Shown piece after piece: positions 59,185 to 64,000 of a stretch of 64,000 nt of DNA. Source of the stretch: DATMMS01 sp036824145. Lineage in GTDB: Bacteria; Chloroflexota; Dormibacteria; DASZGP01. Below the pieces are notes generated by a model, which did no database searches, was not told where the DNA came from, and worked only from the letters and a program-made list of their open reading frames with translations. Where the stretch lies: positions 1 to 64,000 of the forward strand of contig DAITAT010000002.1 of assembly GCA_036824145.1 (NCBI GenBank), in the 5' to 3' direction. Every line of letters starts with the position of its first letter. The first letter of the stretch is position 1. Both the position numbers and the translations under genes were made by a program.

Positions 59185-59606
59185 GGCGTGCCACCGGCCG
59201 CGCGCGGCACCTGCGTCACGATGCGCCCCAGCACCCCGTTGACGAAGCGTCCGGCCTCGTCACCACCAAAAGTCTTGGCCAGCTCGATCGACTCGTTGAT
59301 GGCGGCCTTCACCGGCACGTCGGGGCAGAACAGCAGTTCGTAGGTGGCGAGGCGCAGGACGGCCCGCTCCACGCCCGCCATCTGCTCCAGCCGCCAGTGG
59401 GTCGAGGAGTCCCCGATCACCTTGTCAATCTCGCTCTGGTGGGCGAGGGTGCCCCGCACCAGGTCGACCGCGAAGTCCCACTGCGCCTTGTCGACGCCGC
59501 CCTCGTCGAGGTGGTATCTCACCGCTGCCTCGGGATCGTCGGCCCGATGCTCGAGCTCGAAGATCGCCTGCATGGCCACCTCTCGAGCCAGGTGACGTCT
59601 ACCCAC
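59181..59606 (-). CDS. nusB: Transcription antitermination factor NusB
   Basis: 141 aa, all helical. MGRRHLAREVAMQAIFELEH and INESIELAKTFGGDEAGRFVNGVLG are the start and end motifs (both in part). It binds boxA with S10 in rRNA antitermination. It starts 20 bases after the Asp23 gene. Confidence 0.94.
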   Translation of the reverse strand: MGRRHLAREVAMQAIFELEHRADDPEAAVRYHLDEGGVDKAQWDFAVDLVRGTLAHQSEIDKVIGDSSTHWRLEQMAGVERAVLRLATYELLFCPDVPVKAAINESIELAKTFGGDEAGRFVNGVLGRIVTQVPRAAGGTP

Positions 59607-59626
59607 GGTTGCCGACCGAACGGAAA

Positions 59627-59998
59627 TCAGGCTTCGGCTTCGTTGAAGCGCACGTCGGCGAAGAACACGTCGACGTTGCTGGTCTTGAGCCCCAGCATCC
59701 GATCCACCGCCGCGATCACCCGCTTCTGAACCTCGGCGGCGAGTTCGGGAAGGTTACGCCCGCTGTAGGCCACCAGCAGGACCTGGAGCTTGAGGGTGTC
59801 TTCATCGGTCAGCTCCACGCGCACGCCCTTGTGCAGACCGCCGCGGCGGATGACGCGAGTGATCTGGTTGCTGCGGTCGGCCACGCCCGCCACGCCGGGG
59901 ATCTGCAGCGCCGTCATCGCGGCGATCTGGGCGATCACCTCATTGGCCACCTTGACCCGACCGTTGGTCGGCTGGAACGCTGGCGCGATCTCGGTCAT
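59627..59998 (-). CDS. Asp23/Gls24 family envelope stress protein
   Basis: 123 aa. Typical segments are GRVKVANEVIAQIAAM near the start, IPGVAGVA, and GRNLPELAAEVQKRV, ending with VDVFFADVRF. The family is membrane-associated in Firmicutes and widespread in Gram-positive lineages; function uncertain. It sits between efp (1 base upstream) and nusB, the order seen in many Firmicutes. Confidence 0.9.
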   Translation of the reverse strand: MTEIAPAFQPTNGRVKVANEVIAQIAAMTALQIPGVAGVADRSNQITRVIRRGGLHKGVRVELTDEDTLKLQVLLVAYSGRNLPELAAEVQKRVIAAVDRMLGLKTSNVDVFFADVRFNEAEA

Positions 59999-59999
59999 A

Positions 60000-60557
60000 T
60001 CAGGCCCTCTCCATGTATTCGCCGGTTCGGGTGTCGACCTTGATCCTATCGCCCTGGTTGACGAACAGGGGCACCGCCACCGTCAACCCGGTCTCCAGCG
60101 TCGCCGGCTTCGAGGTCCCGGTCGCGGTGTCGCCCTTGAAGCCGGGGTCGGTTGCGGTCACCTCGAGGTTGACGGAGGTGGGTAGCTCGGCCCCGATCGG
60201 CTGGTCCTCGTATGACAGAACGGTGATCTCGGAGCCTTCTTTGAGGTATTTGAGGGCGTCACCAATGGCTGAGGCCGGCAGCGCCACCTGGTCGTAGGTG
60301 TTGGTGTCCATGAAGTGGTACTGGTCGCCGTCGCTGTAGAGGTACTGCATGTTTCGCTTCTCGATGCGCACCTTGGCGAAGCGCTGCTCGGGACGAAAAG
60401 TCTCGTCGATGATGGCCCCGGTCTTGAGGTTGCGCAGGCGAGCGCGCACCTGGGCGGTGCCCCGCCCCATCTTCATGTGCGAGTAGCCGACGCAAACATA
60501 CAGCTGTCCGTCGCGCTCGAAGACCGAGCCGTTGCGCAGGTCGCCGGCGTCGATCAC
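60000..60557 (-). CDS. efp: Elongation factor P
   Basis: 185 aa. Three beta-barrel domains as usual. It relieves ribosome stalling at proline runs. The loop that enters the peptidyl transferase centre reads KMGRG (residues 29-33) instead of KPGKG, so the tip residue that is normally a modified Lys is Arg32. Start GTG 60557-60555 overlaps aroQ (GTGA). Confidence 0.96.
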   Translation of the reverse strand: MIDAGDLRNGSVFERDGQLYVCVGYSHMKMGRGTAQVRARLRNLKTGAIIDETFRPEQRFAKVRIEKRNMQYLYSDGDQYHFMDTNTYDQVALPASAIGDALKYLKEGSEITVLSYEDQPIGAELPTSVNLEVTATDPGFKGDTATGTSKPATLETGLTVAVPLFVNQGDRIKVDTRTGEYMERA

Positions 60558-61006
60558 GAGGACACCTCGGTCGCCGCCCGCGCGGCCAGGAACTCGAGCG
60601 CCTCGATGTACCCCTGAATGCCCTTGCCTTTGATCATCGCCACACACGCCTCGCTGGTGACCGACTTGCGGCGCCATTCCTCGCGCTGGTCGATGTCGGA
60701 GATGTGGACCTCGACCGCCGGCAGGTCCACCGATTCCAAGGCATCGAGGAGCGCATAACTGTAATGGGTCAGGGCCCCAGGGTTGAGGATCAGCGCGTCG
60801 GCATTCTGGTCGGCGGCCGCCTGGATGCGATCGATGAGGTCGCCCTCGTGGTTGGACTGGTAGGTCTCGACGGCCCAGCCCAGCTCGGCGCCGCGCGCGA
60901 CCAGCATCTGTTCGACCTGGCTCAGGGTGGTGGTGCCGTAGATCGCGGGCTCGCGGACTCCGAGACGGTTGAGGTTGGGGCCATTGAGGACCACGACGAG
61001 GCGCAT
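60554..61006 (-). CDS. aroQ: 3-dehydroquinate dehydratase, type II
   Basis: 150 aa, normal for the type II dodecamer. NGPNLNRLGVREP, YQSNHEGDLID, LNPGALTHYS and EVHISDIDQRE match the family, though SN is usual where SD stands. Third step of the shikimate pathway. ATG at 61006-61004 overlaps aroB (TGATG). Confidence 0.95.
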   Translation of the reverse strand: MRLVVVLNGPNLNRLGVREPAIYGTTTLSQVEQMLVARGAELGWAVETYQSNHEGDLIDRIQAAADQNADALILNPGALTHYSYALLDALESVDLPAVEVHISDIDQREEWRRKSVTSEACVAMIKGKGIQGYIEALEFLAARAATEVSS

Positions 61007-62085
61007 CAGCCCGCCCCCAGAGCCCGGCCGATGAAATGCTCCGCCATGTCGCGGTTGACGCGGTGCCCGGGCACCGCATGGCCGAGCCGGTCCAGCAGCA
61101 CCCACGGGGTGACGCCCGCGCGGGCCTTCTTGTCCCTGGAGATGACCGCCATCACGTCGCCGACGGAGGCAGCCTTGGGGGCTCGTTGCGGCAGTTTGTA
61201 CGACTCCAACAGCGCCCCCTGGCGCTCGACCACATCGACGGGGGTCACCCCCAACTCGGCGCCGATCTCACCCGCGACCGCCATGCCGATGCTGATGGCC
61301 TCCCCGTGGGTGAAGCGCGCATAACCGGTGGCGGCCTCCAGCGCGTGCCCCAGCGTGTGGCCGTAGTTGAGGATCGCCCGCTCGCCCGTCTCCTGCTCGT
61401 CGCGCGAGACCACGCCCGCCTTGATGGCGCAGCAGATCGTGACCACGTCAGTGAGCAAATCGATGTTCCTTTGAAGCACTTTTTCGCGATTGGCAAGGAG
61501 CGAGTCGTACAACTGTTCGTCCGCAATCATAGAGTACTTGAGCACTTCGGCCAGCCCGCTCCGGAACTCGCGGCCGGGCAGCCCGGAGAGCAGGTCGGGG
61601 TCGATGAAAACCTCCACCGGGGGCTTGAAAGCGCCGACCAGGTTCTTGCCCGCCTTCAGGTTCACCGCCGCCTTACCGCCGATGGCGCTGTCCACCATCG
61701 CGAGCAGCGTGGTGGGGACCTGCAGCAACCGGATTCCGCGCATGTAGGTGGCGGCCACGACCCCGGCCAGGTCGCCCACCACGCCCCCGCCCACCGCCAC
61801 TATCAGGGAGCCGCGATCGAGGCCCGTGACGGCCGCCGCCGAGCAGGCCTTCTCGACCCACCTCAGGCTCTTGCTGGTTTCCCCTGGGGGGATCCGGAGC
61901 AGCGGCCGGGCGGCCTGGAGGGCCAGGCCCCGAGGCAGCAACTTGGCGGTGTTCTGGTCCGCGATGATCAGCACCTTCGAGCCGCCCGCGAGCTCGTCGA
62001 TCCGGGCGCCGAGCCGGGCCAGGCTCCCCCCCTCGATCGCGATCGGGTACGCCCCGGAGGCGGCGCTGACCGTGAGCTCAGGCAT
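61006..62085 (-). CDS. aroB: 3-dehydroquinate synthase
   Basis: 359 aa. NAD-binding GGGVVGDLAGVVAATYMRG, PTTLLAMVDSAIGGK and NYGHTLGHALE (metal ligands) are all present. Second step of the shikimate pathway. It overlaps aroK by 8 bases. Confidence 0.96.
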   Translation of the reverse strand: MPELTVSAASGAYPIAIEGGSLARLGARIDELAGGSKVLIIADQNTAKLLPRGLALQAARPLLRIPPGETSKSLRWVEKACSAAAVTGLDRGSLIVAVGGGVVGDLAGVVAATYMRGIRLLQVPTTLLAMVDSAIGGKAAVNLKAGKNLVGAFKPPVEVFIDPDLLSGLPGREFRSGLAEVLKYSMIADEQLYDSLLANREKVLQRNIDLLTDVVTICCAIKAGVVSRDEQETGERAILNYGHTLGHALEAATGYARFTHGEAISIGMAVAGEIGAELGVTPVDVVERQGALLESYKLPQRAPKAASVGDVMAVISRDKKARAGVTPWVLLDRLGHAVPGHRVNRDMAEHFIGRALGAG

Positions 62086-62632
62086 CGGCGGTCGCGCTCC
62101 CGATGCCGGCGCCTCGAGCCAGCTCGGCTACTTCCACCGCGACGGCCTCGATCGAGCGCCCGGTGGTGTCGAGCTGGACCACAGCCTCGGAGTAGCGGCT
62201 CTCGCGGGCGGCCGCCAGGGTAAGCAGCTTCTGCTGCAGCTCCGGCTGGTCTTTTAGCCGCCCCGCGCCGGCAAGCGGCCGCGCCTCGCCATCGCCAAGC
62301 CGTTCCAGGGTCGCCTCTTCCGACGCCCGCAGCCGGACCACCAGGTTGCCGTCCTGGATCAGCGCCCAGTTGCGGTCGTCCATCACCGCGCCACCGCCGA
62401 CGGCAACCACGCTGCCGCCATCGGCCAGCGCTCGAGCCAGCGCCGCCGACTCGAAGTTCCGAAAGCGCGCCTCACCCTGCTGCTCGAAGATCGCCTCGAT
62501 GGATTGGCCCGTCATCTCCTCGATGCGCTCATCGAGATCGATGAAATCAACCCCCTGGGCGGCGGCGACCAGGCGGCCGACGCTCGACTTGCCGCTGCCC
62601 ATGAATCCGACCAGGACCAGGTTCTTGGCCAC
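62078..62632 (-). CDS. aroK: Shikimate kinase
   Basis: 184 aa. P-loop GFMGSGKSSVGR near residues 9-20, the shikimate-binding DLDERIE, and AVGGGAV. It is slightly longer than E. coli AroK. It begins 3 bases after aroC. aroE and aroA are not in the window. Confidence 0.95.
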   Translation of the reverse strand: MAKNLVLVGFMGSGKSSVGRLVAAAQGVDFIDLDERIEEMTGQSIEAIFEQQGEARFRNFESAALARALADGGSVVAVGGGAVMDDRNWALIQDGNLVVRLRASEEATLERLGDGEARPLAGAGRLKDQPELQQKLLTLAAARESRYSEAVVQLDTTGRSIEAVAVEVAELARGAGIGSATADA

Positions 62633-62635
62633 GCC

Positions 62636-63778
62636 TCAGCGGGCTGAGCGCAGGAATGCGTTCAGGTTGCGCCGCATCTCTTTGATGGAATCGCCGCCGG
62701 TCTTGGCCTGCAGCGCCCCGGCCAGCGTCAGCGCCACCATCGCCTCCCCGATCACCCCGGCAGCCGCCACCACGCAGATGTCGCTGCGCTCGTAGTGGGC
62801 CTGGATCTCCTTCTTGGTGGCGATGTCCACTGATGTCAGCGGCTTCTTCAGCGTCGAGATCGGCTTGAGGTAGCCGCTGACCACCACTGGCATGCCGTCG
62901 GTGACACCCCCGGTGAGGCCACCCTGGCGGTTGGTCAGGTGGTAGAAGCCCCTGGCCTTGCTGTAGCGCGGCTGGTCGTGGACCTGCGAGCCGGGCAGCG
63001 AAGCCGCCGCCACGCCCGCGCCCAACTCCGCCGCCTTGACCGCCGGCACGCTGACAATGGCCTGGGCGAGCAGCCCGTCGAGGCGCCGGTCCCACTGCGC
63101 GTAAGTGCCGAGGCCGACCGGTACCCCGCTGGCGACGACGGTGAAGACGCCGCCCAGGGTGTCACCGTCCTTGCGGGCGCGGTCGATGGCGCGGATCATC
63201 TTGGCCTCGGCGACGGGGTCGGGAGTGCGCACCGGGGAAGCCTCCACCTTCTCCCAGTCGATGACTTCGGGCACTTGCGCCTCCACCTTGCCGACGCGCG
63301 ATACGTAGCTGTGGATCTCGATCCCGAACGTGCGCAGCAGCTGTTTGGCCACGCCACCGGCGGCGACGCGACTGGTTGTCTCCCGCGCCGAGGCCCGCTC
63401 GAGGACGTTGCGGACGTCGTCGAAGCCGTACTTGAGGGCGCCGGCGAGGTCGGCGTGGCCGGGTCGGACCCGGGTTACCTTGGTCGGCGGGAACCCGGTG
63501 GGCGCCGGCGACATCGTCTTCTCCCAGTTGGGGAAATCGCGGTTGACGAGGACCATCGCGATCGGCGTCCCCAGGCTCCGGCCGAGGCGGACGCCGCCCA
63601 CGATCTCCACCTCATCTCGCTCGATCTGCTGCCGCCCGCCCCTGCCGTAGCCGCCCTGGCGCCGGCGCAGGTCGGTGTTGATATCTGCGGCGCGCAGCCG
63701 CATCCCCGCCGGCAGGCCGTCGACGATGACCACCAGGCGCGGACCGTGGGACTCCCCCGCGGTGAGGAACCGAATCAC
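62636..63778 (-). CDS. aroC: Chorismate synthase
   Basis: 380 aa. FMN-dependent last step of the shikimate pathway. GESHGPRL at the N-terminus, a central ARETTSRVAAGG and the C-terminal GDSIKEMRRN are typical. The GTG at 63778-63776 overlaps the stop of the upstream PH-domain gene as GTGA. It leads the aroC-aroK-aroB-aroQ-efp run. Confidence 0.97.
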   Translation of the reverse strand: MIRFLTAGESHGPRLVVIVDGLPAGMRLRAADINTDLRRRQGGYGRGGRQQIERDEVEIVGGVRLGRSLGTPIAMVLVNRDFPNWEKTMSPAPTGFPPTKVTRVRPGHADLAGALKYGFDDVRNVLERASARETTSRVAAGGVAKQLLRTFGIEIHSYVSRVGKVEAQVPEVIDWEKVEASPVRTPDPVAEAKMIRAIDRARKDGDTLGGVFTVVASGVPVGLGTYAQWDRRLDGLLAQAIVSVPAVKAAELGAGVAAASLPGSQVHDQPRYSKARGFYHLTNRQGGLTGGVTDGMPVVVSGYLKPISTLKKPLTSVDIATKKEIQAHYERSDICVVAAAGVIGEAMVALTLAGALQAKTGGDSIKEMRRNLNAFLRSAR

Positions 63779-64000
63779 GTCGCGGCGCCGGGAGGGGCGT
63801 TGGGACCGTGAAGCTGCTCGAAGAGGATGTTTCGGAAACGCTCGGGATCGGGCACATAGGTGAAGATCTCGGCGCCGTCCTTGCCCGCGGATTCGATCTC
63901 CACGTCGCCGAAATCAAAGAGCCGGCCAAAGACGCTTTGAGACGTGCTCACATCCTGGACGCGGGCTATCCCAATCGAACGGGTGAACTTACCCAGTACG
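63775..64000 (-). CDS. PH-domain (bPH2/YdbS-like) membrane protein, C-terminal fragment
   Basis: 74 C-terminal residues, with the start beyond the right edge. IGIARVQDVSTSQSVFGRLF and DFGDVEIESAGKDGAEIF (in part) are the bacterial PH-domain signature, usually preceded by two membrane helices. The role of such proteins is poorly known. The tail after PERFRNILFEQL is short and Pro/Ala-rich. It overlaps aroC by 4 bases and is likely co-transcribed. Confidence 0.8.
   Translation of the reverse strand, partial: VLGKFTRSIGIARVQDVSTSQSVFGRLFDFGDVEIESAGKDGAEIFTYVPDPERFRNILFEQLHGPNAPPGAAT

Noticed and set aside
1..64000. CRISPR array, prophage, transposase or integrase
   Set aside because: I saw no regular spaced repeats and no such proteins; codon use and gene order look uniform.

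Overview
The window is a gene-dense, GC-rich (by eye about two thirds G+C) bacterial chromosome segment made almost entirely of housekeeping genes. I see no phage, insertion sequence, CRISPR array or obvious island. All but two genes (a DinB-like gene at 5873 and a penicillin-binding protein at 26323) lie on the minus strand, so coordinates fall in the direction of transcription. The gene order mixes actinobacterial, Chloroflexota and Firmicutes style synteny: dapB-asd-dapA-UDG-rnj, pnp/rpsO, ribF-truB-nrnA-rbfA-infB-ylxR-nusA-rimP, queA-tgt-secDF, ruvCAB, infC-rpmI-rplT-pheST, scpAB, xseAB-nusB and aroCKBQ-efp. My best guess is an uncultured Chloroflexota or Dormibacterota-like (terrestrial, monoderm) lineage; this is inference and only moderately secure.

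Layout, left to right: 1-5779 holds the start of a basic protein that runs off the left edge (possibly FtsK), a VOC protein, RNase J, a type-4 uracil-DNA glycosylase and the lysine/diaminopimelate genes dapA, asd and dapB. 5873-9396 has a DinB-like gene, a 65-aa unknown, PNPase and ribosomal protein S15. 9467-17425 is a lipid kinase followed by the RNA-maturation and translation-initiation cluster (ribF, truB, nrnA, rbfA, infB, ylxR, nusA, rimP). 17444-26270 carries secF, secD, tgt, queA, ruvB, ruvA, ruvC, yebC and tyrS. A divergent class A PBP (26323-28380) meets a 3-methyladenine glycosylase tail to tail, and cvpA-like, pheT, pheS, rplT, rpmI, infC and thrS follow. 36170-36436 is a small cysteine-rich unknown with its own promoter-like region. 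From 36791 to the right edge every gene is on the minus strand with hardly a gap: DacA-like peptidase, ABC exporter, DinB, tRNA-Val, MFS, rsmA, tatD, metG, rsmI, two-gene NAD synthetase, DinG-like nuclease/helicase, PhoH, plsC, cmk, rRNA pseudouridine synthase, scpB, scpA, HD protein, nadK, tlyA, YuiD-like, xseB, xseA, nusB, Asp23, efp, aroQ, aroB, aroK, aroC and a partial PH-domain protein.

Together the genes cover translation initiation and ribosome maturation, RNA decay, tRNA charging and modification, recombination and repair, chromosome segregation, cell-wall precursor and cross-link steps, NAD(P) synthesis and the shikimate pathway. There is no clear novel defence or mobile system. The most unusual signals are in translation: reading frames and conserved N-termini require non-ATG/GTG/TTG starts (CTG for tgt, a YuiD-like gene and probably truB; ATC for infC); stop-start overlaps use all four NTGA forms; the EF-P tip loop reads KMGRG instead of KPGKG; and the DinG-like protein lacks one of the four expected iron-sulfur cysteines.
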